From Membranipora membranacea (taxonomy: Eukaryota; Bryozoa; Gymnolaemata; Cheilostomatida; Membraniporidae), in the NCBI GenBank assembly GCA_914767715.1, contig OU612072.1, positions 21,824,001 through 21,888,000 on the forward strand: a stretch of DNA of 64,000 nucleotides, read 5' to 3'. Positions 45,301 to 55,700 of this stretch are shown piece after piece. The notes beneath the pieces were generated by a model. That model was not told where the DNA came from. It saw only the letters and a list, made by a program, of their open reading frames with translations, and made no database searches. The translations under genes were made by a program, and so were the position numbers. The first letter of the stretch is position 1. Every line of letters starts with the position of its first letter.

Positions 45301-48300
45301 AATGATACTTATCAAAGCTGTGTCTTCTTTTATTGTTTAATTAGTCACCTTCATTTATAAGTTTGGTGACTTAATAATGAGGTTTCTACGGTATTAATCT
45401 CTCTTTGAAACCTTGTCCAATAGGGAAGAAGATAGACAGAGAAGCCTCTCAAGCTCACTCAAATCTCTTCAATGTTTTTAATTATGTGTCCACAGTATCT
45501 CACAATAATCATTTTTAAGGCCTTGCTGGGTGGGTGTGGCTTCATAGGCTAAACACACCCCCTTGTGACAACATTGCTAAGTGAGTGACCAATGAGCCAT
45601 GATGATGATGATGATGTGTTTATTTGTCTCATCAATTAGAGAAATAAAATGCTTCATGTGAGTGCTCTCTTGTTAAAAGTATGGACGGTAAAAATAAATG
45701 GATAAAAATTCATATAAAAAGTTTACTTTTTTGAAAAAACGCTATTTAGATAGTGAGCACAGTAAGCTCTAAAACAAAGTTTGCGAAGGTTTACTCTGTA
45801 CCGGATGGTGGAATATCGGCCTGATGGGCACTGAGTAAATGTCAACATGGGAGTTTGTTCGGTTGCCACCATGCGAAGACTCTTTGTAGCGAGTTTGTTG
45901 TGGTAGAGATCGGCTACTGCGGTGAAGGTGATATCTCCTGCGAGGCGACCGGCTGAGCGCACCACTCGCTGTAGATGTTTTTTAGAGTCTGCACTAAGAT
46001 GAGAATATATCACTACTAGATGATAGAGTAGGATGCTTTCGATGAAGGGTTTGTAGCATGATGTAATCAATCTGGTATCTATTCCCAGATGATACAGCTT
46101 GCTCATAATGTGAAGTCGAGTTCTAGCTTTCTTTACAGTTCGGTTGGCAGAGGCTTTAAAGTCAAGTTTAGTAGTTAGCGTAGTACCAAGATACACGAAC
46201 TCCGTTACTTGATCGATCGGGGAACCATTTATTACCAGCTGTTGTGTGGTCCGGTTATCCCGTGCATTGCTGAAAACCAGTGCTTTGGTCTTCTTTGAGT
46301 TAAGAAGCAGGTCATGTTCGCAGCACCAAGCATATAGATGATCTTGTTGTTGGAGACACGATGGCTGGGTACTCGTGAGAAACTCTAGTATGACTGTGTC
46401 ATCAGCATATTTGAGGATTTCGGTATTGGAGTTGAGTGTTGGCATACTGGATACATAGAATGAGAAAAGTAGCGGACTGAGCACACAGCCTTGAGGGCTC
46501 CCAGTAGATGTTGTCGTAGATGCTGATACATTGGACGTTGTTAAAACACGTTGTGTGCGATTTGTGAGGAAACTGAAAGCCAGTTAAGAATATTCGGATG
46601 AATATCATAATCACAGAGTCTGGAGATTAGCAGGGACGGATTTATAGTATTAAAGGCGCTGGTGTAGTCAATGAATAGTGTTCGAACATAGTTTTTAGCA
46701 TTATTGTCTAGATGGAGACTTACTGAGTCAATAAGAGTGATGAGTGCATCTTCAGTCGACCGATTCTGCTGATATGCGAACTGTGATGAGTCATCGAGAT
46801 GTGGGCCTATGCGCCTCACTATCAGCTTCTCCATACACTTTGCTACGACTGATGTCAAAGCTATGGGCCGGAAGTCTTTCGGTTCTGATGCACCGGACAG
46901 TTTTGGTAAAGGCTTGATAGTGGCTGCTTTCCATGCTGATGGCATAGTACCTTGCTTCACTGACATATTGAATAATGCCAGCAGCGGTTCGGTGAGCGAG
47001 GATGCAGCTGTCTTCAGCAATCGTGCAGTCAGATGGTCTGGTCCAGGGCTCTTATTCGACTGCGCACTACCAATGAGTAAGGAGTAATGACCAATTAAAT
47101 ACGCTCTATTGTACCAACTGGCCAATGACCCCAAACCCTTTCCCCCTTGGCACGTGGCGCATTATCCCCCAGCTTAAGTCTAACGCGCTATCCATTGCGC
47201 CACTAGGCCAGATATTTATAGGAAAAAGGGGACTTTTTCGGGCAGCACAGTCCAAAACAGACCCAAAATTAACTCCCTGTAATAACATACCACCAATCTC
47301 AAACATACAATTATCTCACTTATCACCATGCATGAAATTTTATTAGGCTGTTGATTATGAATGCTTTGGCCTGAGACGAACTCCATCCGATCCCAGTAAC
47401 TAACATACATTGGTAGCTCCTATTTTTGAAGATTGAAATGGCAATATGTCACAGTCTTCTTTATCTCTAGAAAGTTCAAGCTAATTTCCTGTTTACGAAT
47501 CTCAACATGAAATGTTGCAAATGACCATATAAATAAGATATAAAAATTATAAAATATAAGATGCTCACCGTTGACATCGTTGCTATCATTATTATCGTTT
47601 TTATCAACATCGATCGCTAACAAAACTGACATCATCATGATGAGGATCAATGTTGTCATAAATATCTTCATTATTGTCATTGCTATTGCCATCACTACTG
47701 GGATCATCATGACCACTATTACCATCATAATCTTCAATATTGATATCACCATCACCGCAATCAATATCATCATTGTCACCATCGTCATCATTGTCAACAT
47801 TGACACTATCAGTATTCACATCATTATTAACATAATGACCGCTATTGTGTCTTTCAATCATTCTAATAATACATTACCTTCCTTTACAGGATGTTCAGGT
47901 TATGATTGGCAGGAAGCCGCCATTATTCTGGAAGTTTTGCATTATGGGTATTAGTCAAGTCATAATATCCGTAAGTAACTTATAAAATCTTCCTTAGCAT
48001 GTCCTAGTCCCGATAATATAGCCTGGACTGTGTGTGTATAATAGTGACTATGTATAAGAGAAAATAAAAGACTCCACCCCCAATATTCACACATGAACTC
48101 ATGCTAACTTTGACATTAACTTTGTTAAAACAAAACTGTTTCTGCCTCATTTTTTTTGATTAGTTGAGATTCAATGAATACTTTAGTTTTTGAACTGTAA
48201 ACATTCTGCATACCTTGGTAATTTTTAAAGAGTGTGTAAACTCCAGCTTATCTACCTAAATATTGATCCGTGTGCAGCTGTGCAATTAAACTATTTTGCC

Positions 48301-50074
48301 CAACTCCTACCTACCATTGACTTGAAAACTTTGGACTCTAGATCCAGATCAAGTTGTCAAAGGGAGAACATGATACCAGTTACGCAATTTTTATCTACAA
48401 TCTCCGACCAACATCTTCTTCTCGTTTGCTCCTCTAGTTTGTGCTAATATTCGACTGGGCTAACTTCAAAACACTGAAATATGGAAACTATAAGTTCCCT
48501 ATGTGGGCTAATGTAATAGGCTGGGGGATATCCATCTATGTGGTGGCAGCGATTCCAATCAAAGCCGCTGTCAATGTCGGGAGAACAAAAGGAGAGTCTT
48601 TGCTCGACCGCATCGTATGTATATTAGAAGTTTTTCATATCTCTTTTCTTCTAATACAGAGAGTAAATGTGGGTTAAGTGAAGCATCGATTTATTCTCAT
48701 CTACATCAATCTTATATAATAGGAGAAAACTTCAACCCTAAATCGTCAATTAATATTGTGTAAAACAGGATGACACACACAGTATACCTTGTACAGGATA
48801 CATATTATGTCAGATCCATTTATGTAACCTGCCCAAGATTTTTTTAATATCCGGGTATATAGATTTAACTGAATTTTGATTTATGAAATTATTTAATATA
48901 AGCGGTCATTTTGCCAAGTCCTGATGATTAGAGAGTAAGACTATAACAAATTTACGATGAGAAAAACAGCAAAATTCACAACCCAATGGAAATATTTACT
49001 GGTAGGGTAATTTTTTCACAGGCATTAATAAAGATTCATGATTTTGTGAGCCTTGATACTGTTAAACTATTTTAACAAGAAAAGTTTTGCTATTAAGTAA
49101 ATAGCGCATTTTCCAAAATTGCAATTTATTATTTTTTTCGATAGCTGTCAATCAAAATAATTATGGTCATGGCCCTGAAATCAAAACGCGAAACTGATTA
49201 TTGTAAAATTCTGAGAACTTGTTTGAATTACCATGCCTGGATATAATTTGTTGGTTATGCTGAAATTTTGGTTGCAGAAAAAGTGTGCAAGGCCAGCGTA
49301 TGATTGGGGTCCAGCACTGCCCAAACATAGAATGTACATAGACTATGTACCAAACTGGCAGGTACACCCGATCGGGGACGCTGAAAGTCTAGGTTCTGAG
49401 GTGAGATGTCTCAGTTACACCCATTACTTTTATGATTAATTCCCTGCTCAATTTGGGTTCCCTGTTATAAATGTATTATATTTATAGAATTATCACAAGA
49501 AGCCTAATGATGAAAGTCCATACTTGCAGTGATATTATTACATATGGATCTATCAATATTAAATTGTGCAAACTATATAACAACCTTACAATCATATCCT
49601 TTATCTATATCAATACATTATTGAGGGTAAGCCTCTCACTTTTATCAGAATAGAAATAGTTATGCAATCATAAGCTGGTGATAGTAAGAAACATAATATT
49701 ATGTGAGTTGTTATGACTGCATGATACAAACATATACTTACACATATACTTACACATAACCTACACACTTGATATGATAATCGAATCAGTCATACAAACA
49801 AACTATAATCACCCGGTTATCTCAACATAACAATACCTGAGGGGTATAAAATTACCATCTACTTTGTAATAACACTTATGGTAATAACGACATGTTGTCA
49901 AAGAAAGATCAATTACCAAAACATGTTTTGTCATTACAGGTGATTGCGCAACGTGACTATGATAAGCGCATAGCAGTGGAATCAAATAAGGTCAGCCCCA
50001 CCCAACCTGCACAGCCGGACCAAGGAGGCCACTCTGAACGTAATTGGGACACACAAAATCAGGGAAAGCAGTGA
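24375..50074 (+). CDS. SLC6-family Na+/Cl- coupled transporter, glycine-transporter-like, about 657 residues
   Basis: Plasma-membrane symporter with the LeuT fold, 12 helices. Exons: 24375-24377 (ATG|GTATGT, start tentative), 25476-25612, 27922-28064, 28646-28789, 30196-30367, 31815-31947, 39545-39679, 40079-40182, 40711-40835, 43581-43802, 44332-44471, 47890-47970, 48438-48614, 49278-49400, 49940-50074; all phases agree. Helix 1 reads [20 protein letters not shown], with Gly where monoamine carriers have Asp. Helix 3 has TYYGVIIAW. The second outer loop has Cys pairs and N-glycosylation sites (NTS, NAT, NES). Helix 6 has [20 protein letters not shown], the pattern of glycine transporters. 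Helix 8 has [10 protein letters not shown]. Upstream of the ATG the frame stays open to a CTAG near 24306, so a longer N-terminus is possible. Substrate is inferred, not shown. Confidence 0.93.
26154..26358. mobile_element. Foldback element with about 52-bp arms
   Basis: The left arm ATCATGTGGAAAATGG...AAAAAGTCAATTTTTGAAT...CATCATTTACGAC is matched in reverse by the right arm at 26305-26358. The arms are about 90 percent alike by eye. Central part about 95 bp, no coding capacity. Confidence 0.7.
27565..27830. repeat. Interspersed repeat, copy 2
   Basis: Matches 17905-18126 in order: CACACTGACATCGAG, GGTCACACCAAATTCCTTGT, CTCTCTATCAATCAGAGATA, CAGTGTGACC. A weaker third copy is at 31270-31460. 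It ends about 90 bp before SLC6 exon 3. Confidence 0.5.
28396..28450. mobile_element. Half copy of the GCCTGCATTC foldback family
   Basis: Only the left-arm words are seen: CAAGTTTGATCCAATTTGGC, GAATTCGAAGTTGCTCCCC. The pairing right arm is missing. Lies in SLC6 intron 3. Confidence 0.35.
28790..30195. other. SLC6 intron 4
   Basis: Contains two diverged copies of a roughly 200-bp segment starting GATTCCTAGGCCA (28989 and 29198) with TTGATAGAT...GTGA words. No exon or RNA gene is supported. Confidence 0.4.
30922..31131. mobile_element. Foldback element with about 88-bp arms
   Basis: The left arm contains GATATAAGTAATCCC, GGGAGCACACATATTGCTAG; the right arm reads CTAGCAATATTATGTGCTCC and GGGATTACTTATATC. 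The arms pair along most of their length with a loop of about 30 bp. Open frames across it are incidental. Lies in SLC6 intron 5. Confidence 0.75.
32157..32241. mobile_element. Short hairpin element with TCCCACAATGCAATT ends
   Basis: 85 bp: starts ATCCCACAATGCAATTATTC and ends AATTGCATTGTGGGA. Related ends are at 16800-16955, and a single end is near 32859 (CTCCCACAATGCAATG). Lies in SLC6 intron 6. Confidence 0.6.
33247..33470. repeat. Diverged tandem pair of about 110 bp
   Basis: GAGCAATGAACCAGGGTCCTAGAGCTACTGTACTGG follows AAGCAATTAACCAGGGTCGT in the same order, each then with TTAACAGTCTTGGTTTTTCA-like sequence. A further relative lies at 31730-31780. Non-coding. Confidence 0.5.
34138..34493. 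repeat. Tandem duplication of about 190 bp
   Basis: TCATCCCTTTGCGTAAACTC ... CAAAGTTTTTGGTCTCCT (34142-34275) is followed by TCATCACTTTGTATAAACTC ... CAAGTTTTTGGTCTCATC (34340-34493). Lies in SLC6 intron 6. No coding capacity. Confidence 0.65.
34494..36162. other. Part of SLC6 intron 6 without a supported gene
   Basis: Nothing firm. A plus-strand frame of about 42 codons (35373-35500, [20 protein letters not shown] and onward to a stop) follows a TTTAG but has no partner exon or recognisable domain. Confidence 0.3.
36163..37395 (-). CDS. Candidate antisense gene in SLC6 intron 6: small membrane or secreted protein, unknown family
   Basis: Minus strand. Exon 36588-36163 (acceptor TTGTTTTCAG) is open to TAA. 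From the ATG at 36579-36577 it gives 138 residues: a basic start, a hydrophobic stretch [20 protein letters not shown], a Thr/Pro-rich then charged region, and a C-terminus with GRK before [10 protein letters not shown]. An upstream segment ending at a strong donor AAAG|GTAAGT (37231) joins in phase 0 and stays open about 55 codons towards 37395, where a hydrophobic VFICSAAHG is seen but no ATG. So either that segment is coding and starts in an unseen exon, or it is 5'UTR carrying a 12-residue upstream frame (37271-37233). The short Cys-x4-Cys loop after a dibasic site looks peptide-hormone-like, but that is weak. No known family is recognised. Confidence 0.4.
37396..39544. other. Rest of SLC6 intron 6
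   Basis: No supported gene or repeat. An 89-codon frame at 38708-38977 shows no domain and no splice support. Confidence 0.4.
41068..41225 (+). repeat. 158-bp direct repeat inside the hAT-like element, copy 1
   Basis: Runs from CAGCTCCTCTTGG to GGTGTAAAAC. Copy 2 is at 42156-42313 with about ten differences by eye. Both contain CAGGGCTCTCAGCCTGGGAG; an inverted TGAGAGCCCTG is at 42649-42660. Confidence 0.9.
42156..42313 (+). repeat. 158-bp direct repeat inside the hAT-like element, copy 2
   Basis: Same orientation as copy 1, 1,088 bp downstream. The pair encloses 930 bp of unrelated sequence, so the element either duplicated internally or acquired a nested insertion. Confidence 0.9.
44491..44606. 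mobile_element. Foldback MITE, GCCTGCATTC family, copy 3
   Basis: ACAAAGTTTGGTCCATTTGC...CTGCATTCCGAGTCGCT pairs with CAAACTGGAATGCAGGCAAA...ATCAAACTTG. It begins about 20 bp after SLC6 exon 11. Confidence 0.7.
44718..44832. mobile_element. Foldback MITE, GCCTGCATTC family, copy 4
   Basis: ACTAAGTTAGGTTCATTTGC...CTGCATTAAAAGTTGCT pairs with GAGCAACTGGAATACAGGCA...AAATTTGATG. It arose with copy 3 by the tandem duplication of this segment. Confidence 0.65.
44914..44999 (-). tRNA. tRNA-Arg(UCU)-like gene with intron
   Basis: 86 nt on the minus strand. Acceptor arms GGCCTCG and CGAGATC (one C-A mismatch, one G-U), D arm with GCGC...GCGC, anticodon stem TCAGA/TTTGA with loop CTTCTA and anticodon TCT. 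An insertion of about 15 nt sits just after position 37, where animal tRNA-Arg(UCU) introns lie. The T arm GTGGG/CCCAC with TTCGATT is perfect. No T run of four follows closely, so the pol III terminator is weak and it may be a retroposed copy. It lies antisense in SLC6 intron 11. Confidence 0.65.
45598..47080 (-). pseudogene. 5'-truncated LINE with frameshifted reverse transcriptase
   Basis: Antisense in SLC6 intron 11. Reverse-transcriptase motifs in order: [66 protein letters not shown], then a one-base frameshift near 46560, then [13 protein letters not shown] and KYADDTVIL, then the thumb region to a stop at 45723. No endonuclease remains. After the stop a short UTR ends at a GAT/ATC microsatellite (45601-45615), as in CR1/L2-type elements. 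The clade is inferred from motif style. One frameshift only, so decay is moderate; it cannot encode a full protein. Confidence 0.88.
47150..47209 (-). pseudogene. 5' half of a tRNA-Arg-like sequence
   Basis: On the minus strand GGCCTAGTGGCGCAATGGAT and then AGCGCGTTAGACTTAAGC match the 5' half of the tRNA-Arg-like sequence at 44999. The T arm and 3' acceptor are missing. Same intron and same strand as the fuller copy. Confidence 0.65.
47571..47872. repeat. Imperfect ATC/ATT trinucleotide tract next to SLC6 exon 12
   Basis: About 300 bp of irregular ATCATC, ATTGTC, ACCATC words. It produces long but meaningless Ile-rich or Asp/Asn-rich frames on both strands. It ends about 18 bp before the first base of exon 12, in the polypyrimidine region of the intron. 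Confidence 0.75.
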
Positions 50075-51531
50075 CACATGAAGTCTACATAATAATGTGC
50101 AACACCTCAACTTTTGCGGAGATATGCCCAAAGTTCCATATTTAAAACATTCGACATAATTATTGACGATGTGTTTAATTTGTTAGCCCCAGTGTTGTAC
50201 ATTTTTGTAGCACAGTGCTTAGAGCTAAATACATACCATTATAAGGTATCATGACGTTGCAGGATTTTATTTCTTTCTCACTGTAGCTGAGGAGCATCAG
50301 TATCTTTGCAGGTTGAATTTGCTTTAATATAGGTGTGTGATGTTTGGGGTTTGTGGTTTATATTAATGAGAAATAAAATGACCTAAAATCTAATGAATAT
50401 GAGTGAGTGACTTAGGGTTGCTCTCTTATGTTCCCATTTGTGGTTTTGTGTCTTATGATGAAGTTCTTGGAAGCCAGTGTGACAAAATGTTCCCTGCTAC
50501 ATACCCGAGCAAATCAAATAAGGAACTGTTCGAATATAGGTTATTAACTAAAAATAGCACCACCGTGGTAATGATAACCTCTCAATAAACTTATCCAGGA
50601 ATTGAGCTTGAAAGACCCATTTACTAAGTTTGACAAAGTCGCTGGTTTAAGTTTTCATAACTTGCATTTAACTTCTCAATCTATCACTCAAGACTGCACT
50701 TCATCGAAGTTTCAAATAAGTATCCAACAAGAAATAATTAACCTAACCAACAAAGAGTCCGTTATGATATTGGCTGTTTTCAGACTTCAAAGGCAGCTGT
50801 ATTGTTTTGGTGATCAAAGAATCACAATTTTCACTTTTTTTATCTTGCTTTGTGACAATTTTTGAGCACCACATAAATGCAACAAAACGATAGTTACCAG
50901 GAACAAAACCTAATTAACAGCTCAATAAGAGTAGATTTGTCACCTTAAAGTCTCATTCCATTCAAGTTGTTGGCTGGATGAAAATCCATCTCACACAGAT
51001 ATCTTGGATACCTTTCAGAGGTGGGTGTGTCTTGTTGTTTGAGATTCGGGTCACAATTAGTGGTGGACTGCAGTTTAGACATATCAAAGGTTCACAGATT
51101 GTGTTGTTTTGACAAGACCATTAACCCAAATTTCATGCCACAATCACACATTTATCTGTTTAGAATTATATGAAATTATGACAATGGTAAATTCTTGGTA
51201 TTACAGGCATAATAATCTGTGTTGTATTATCTCAATTGCTGCCAGTGGTATTTCCTCTATTCACATCAACGTTCAGCATACAGCCTAATAATTTTGTCAG
51301 CTATGCTGCATTCTTCTCCAATTTTAATGCCTAGATTTCCCTGCAAACATTGCACATAATTGGCGTAGTCGTAGCCCTGTGGGTCCCCAGAAACATTTGA
51401 AGGTGCCAATTTATAAATAAAAAGTTCTACGAAAATTATCCAATTTTACAAATTTCCAACTTCCTGGCTCATAACAATCACTCTTTATCACAAGGTCAAA
51501 GTTAATTTTCTCCGTGTTTAGTATAAAAGGG
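50075..51531. other. Intergenic region between SLC6 and peptide copy C
   Basis: Holds the SLC6 3'UTR to about 50390. The last 150 bp (AATTATCCAATTTTAC, CTTCCTGGC) match the upstream regions of copies A and B. The rest shows no supported feature. Confidence 0.5.
50372..50377 (+). terminator. Candidate polyadenylation signal of the SLC6 gene
   Basis: AATAAA in GAGAAATAAAATGACC, about 300 bp after the SLC6 stop codon. Confidence 0.45.
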
Positions 51532-51539
51532 AGCGCGTA
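51532..51539 (+). promoter_or_regulatory. TATA box of peptide copy C
   Basis: TATAAAAG followed by CATTCACTTTCTTTGCAAAG and the donor CAG|GTGAGT at 51584, as in copies A and B. Confidence 0.75.
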
Positions 51540-51936
51540 CCTGAGATAGTCATTCACTTTCTTTGCAAAGGAACTCATAACAGGTGAGTAAACTTGGGCT
51601 GCTGATATAGAATAGCCTGATTATTATATTATAAAGACAAAACTCCGTGATAGATATGATGAGAATATCTTAGATATTTTTGACATTTTATCGCAGTGTT
51701 CCCTTTGAGTTCTTTCTCCATAGTGATCTTTTTTCAGTCCTTTTGAATGCAGGATAACTCAGGATAACAAATAAGTTTTTAACCTGACTTGCAGTTTACT
51801 GATCAATTCAGTCAATCTTAGTTCCTTTGTTCATAAAAATCTCCCATCAGAAACGTTCTTGTGACTTCTGAATGCTTTTATTTAATTTCCCTTTACCTTG
51901 ATTACCACCGGTTTTTTCCTGATGTTTGTAGAAATC

Positions 51937-52353
51937 ATGCAGATCATCGCTCTCCTTGCTGTTCTTATTGCTGCTGTGGCTGCCTGGCCAGGATCCTACA
52001 GCGGATCCTACGGAAAGGGATACGGTGAGGTTTCTCCCTAGCAGATTCAAAATTAAAATTGAAAAACTCTTTACCAGAACATCACCCAATACCTTCTCAT
52101 GTTATTGGTGTATAATAAAACAGGTTTTACAAATAGAGCTTTTGAATTAAAATATAATACCTAGTAATGTGCATCTACATGTTTTAAAAATTCAATCCAA
52201 CTTTTTTGTTCAGAAAATGCAGAGTTCCAAGAACGTTATTGATAAAAAAAGACAGTGAAAATTTTCAATCGTTTCATTCAAGATTGATCCGGATACGGAA
52301 ATGGATACAGACGCGGATCCTACGGAGGATACAGCCGTGGATACAAGTGGTAG
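51937..52353 (+). pseudogene. Gly/Tyr-rich secreted peptide, copy C, with an in-frame TGA
   Basis: The promoter, 5'UTR exon, signal-peptide exon (51937-52024, donor GTGAGG), the 3'UTR donor CTG|GTATGT at 52398, the 3'UTR exon from 52643 and AATAAA at 52776-52781 are all as in copies A and B. The signal-peptide exon differs from copy A at four positions, all synonymous. The last coding exon has the Gly/Tyr frame SGYGNGYRRGSYGGYSRGY-KW to TAG at 52351, but the only good acceptor (TTCAAG, 52277-52282) places TGA (52285-52287) one codon into it. No AG lies between that TGA and the repeat. So the mature part is lost, or this haplotype carries a nonsense change, or the base is a sequencing error. 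The repeat part is also shorter (21 against 45 codons). Confidence 0.6.
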
Positions 52354-52775
52354 ATGATATCTTCTTCCCTTCTATCTATCTTCTGGAATACACAACTGGT
52401 ATGTGCGGTCATGTGTTCACCATCTCTCCCCTGCCCAAGACTTGTAACCACACTAATTTCATATCCAGCAGTTAAGCTCATATAAAAACCCGATCTTTTT
52501 TTTCTTCTCAGAATCCCAAACAAAGTGTCGAAAGGTCACTGAGAACGACCTCTCACCTTTGATGAGACCATAATTCATTTACCTGCTACGCTGTTAGAAA
52601 AATTGCACCATTTAATCAACTTGTATCATAACTTATTTCTAGGACCATGGATGATGAACACTAGGCAACTACTTGTAATCTGAAGAAAAGCTGAAAATGA
52701 CAGAATCTTAACTATTTTGCATTATTGTCTTAACATGAAATTTGAAGTTTTTGCATTTTTTGTTTAATTTTAATC

Positions 52776-52781
52776 AATAAA
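52776..52781 (+). terminator. Polyadenylation signal of peptide copy C
   Basis: AATAAA in TCAATAAAAGTTGTTTG, the same context as in copies A and B. Confidence 0.65.
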
Positions 52782-52799
52782 AGTTGTTTGCTGAATTCA

Positions 52800-55700
52800 A
52801 AGTTTGGAGTCACTGATATTATTTTAGGCTATTATACTAAATAGGGCATTATTGACTTGCAAATGATATCATCTAATGTAAGTATCTTAGCTAAGTCAAC
52901 TCTGCTCCTTATTTTGCTGTAATAGGGTGTGGAGGGAATCTTTAGGGGTGACTTTGTTGACCGCACAGCTCAATGTGGAGACAAATCACTACCGCTTATG
53001 AGTATATTACTCAGTAGTACGCAGATTGACCAGTAAACTAAGCACCCATGGCCATTTTTTTATATGATGGGTGAGGTCACCTTTTTTTTAACTTGAAGGG
53101 GCCATCCTTTATATTATAATTGAAAATATGTAAAACATTGGTAACGAAATGTATCCGACATCCATCAGATCCAGGATTTGTCTCTCATGGATACAGTGCT
53201 TAATGAGATGTGCAATAGTAGAACATTATTCAGGACATTTGCGCTAGCTCAATATTCTAGTTCAGTGGTCAATATCTCTTCCCATCCCTATATATAATCA
53301 TATTGTGATTCCAGAATGGTCATGTCAACGCCAACTCAAAGATGTCGTGTATCATGGAAATACCACGAAGATAGTTTGAAATGAGTGAATCTAACACATA
53401 CCTACGTGGGAGATATTGATTTACTGATGACACAAGCTAGTGATAAAAACAGTGATCTCGTGTGCGTTTCCAAAGCTTGTCTTTACATGTGGATATCTTG
53501 GCAACCAGTAATTTGATTTGAATTCCTTTTTTTTCATTATACACACAGAAACAGAAAGTTTCTATATACCACTCAAAGCCCAATAAAGTGTATATTAATT
53601 AGGATAATTTTGAAGTTGTCAGTGCTGATTACAAATAAAACACCATATCTGAACCAGCTATGATTGAAAAGCCTTCAGAAATTTTTTTGATATGATCTAT
53701 CTCATAGTACAATCAGTTGGGCTGTTAATCAGATTATCCAAACCAGTGATAATCCATTGTTCATCCCAGTAACAGCATGCCAATCAGTTGCATGTTCAGT
53801 GATGTCAGTAAAGTGATGAAAAAACTATCTAGCTGTATCTCTCTGTGAATTCTCAGTATGAGGATTAGGGCAACTTGCGTCCCTCTTTAGGGGCAGCCCA
53901 ATCTTCTGTTTCTTAGCAAACAGCAAGATGATCACAGAGTGATAACAATCAAATAAAATTTGAATTCAAAGAGGCCTCAGTTCAGTTTGTGGTAAATAAA
54001 ATAAAGATTGTTGTCAACATTTAATTATTTTCAAAAAGCTTTTGTTTCTTTCAATATCACTCTTGGAAAAGATTTTCTTGAAAATGATATAGATGCCAAT
54101 AAAGTATAAAAAAATGTCATTCACTGTGTTACCTTCTGATCCAACCAAGTTGATGAATGACTTTCTATCCAATAGGTGTAAAATTTAGTAAAACCTTACT
54201 GCTGTCAATAAAGAAATCGGCCAATATTGCAGTTTACAGAAAATAAGATCGAATGATATTAGGCTGGGTTTAAATGTAATTGTTGGATCAGAGTCAGTGG
54301 TAAAAATTTCTGATTTGTTTATCAGTTGCTGGGTACATTGTCATCAAGTTGAAAAGTTTGCCGACATGCATAAGCCATATCTTAAAGATACAGTTACTAT
54401 CATTTTACTACCTTGATTTATGTCTTGATATACATGGTAGCAACATAGTTACCTCCAGTTAATGCTCACTGGACAAATAATAATAAACCAATACAAGACT
54501 AGTCATTTGTGTCTGTGTGAAGTTTTTCATCATTTTATTACCATCTGTCTTAACATCAGAGCAAATGAGTGTCACAAAACATAGGGCTTGTATCAGCGAT
54601 AACATTAAATTCAGTCAATAGGGAACTTCTTTCGAGCTCCTGTATGTATTCGTTGTATGATGCTCGATATGAGACTTAACACAAAGATGTGACAGCTAGG
54701 TCATATTATATTACATTTCATTTTTCACTAAATGACACAAGTTTACAGAGCAAGTTTGTAGTTTCTCCGTCACAGTTATTGATACCTGATTAACCAGGGA
54801 TACACAACTCCTACAGAACAGAGTGATAAGAAGGGGGGTATCAAGGTCATGATGTCATCATACTCAGGAGACCCTGATTATTTTAGTCATAAATATCAGG
54901 TCAAAAAATCTTCAGGGATGATGTTGTGACCTGACGTAAAACTGTAGAATACTTATCAGAACACTCTGGCATTGAAATAATCCCAGTTTCTTTCAAACAT
55001 GTTGCTTTTGTCCAAATACTAATTATAATTCATACTCAGCTGTTAATGATACTGATTGTGTCAAAATCCGTTCCATTCCAAATTCCATGGTCTATGTTAT
55101 AAGGGGTGTGGTCTGTGACATTATACCAACTGCACATTCGCTTATAATATTGTTGAAATAATTATAATAGATTAATCAGCAGAAAAGCGAAATGCCTTTG
55201 ATACACTATTAACTATTCTTCATGTGCTCATGAAATGATTGTTGATACAGTGTTGAGTTTAATAAATCTCTTTTATTATAAAAGTGCTGATTAATTAAGA
55301 GAAAATAAGCAAACATCTACTTATACAACGTGTCAAAAGTTAATCCCCTATAATTTGTAACATGTTGTTGAGTTATAATTACCCAGTCATTAAAATATCT
55401 CAGACTCCGCGCCAAAAATTGCTAAGTATACAGTTAGGTGCTATTATGAAAAAGCATGGCTAAAGCGGCAAAATCATCTTTTACATACTACTGTAGAAAT
55501 TTCATTCATTTATTCATACATCTTAGCAGGTTACCATAAGAATAAAAAACATCCACATCCTGAATTTGAAAAAATGCGTAAAAGTTCCAAATATTACACC
55601 AGGTGGTTCATACGGCCACTCAAAAAAGGAAACTCAGTCTAAATAGAAGAGCTTACGTAATAGAATCCTTAAAACTGTAATTCAAGGTTAATGATAATAT

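Noticed and set aside
47420-47954. Long Ile/Met-rich and Asp/Asn-rich open frames on both strands
   Set aside because: They are translations of the ATC/ATT trinucleotide tract in SLC6 intron 11; no splice or domain support.
52206-52475. 89-codon frame over the last exon of peptide copy C
   Set aside because: It is the shifted frame of the Gly/Tyr repeat (RIRKWIQ-type residues), not the conserved frame.
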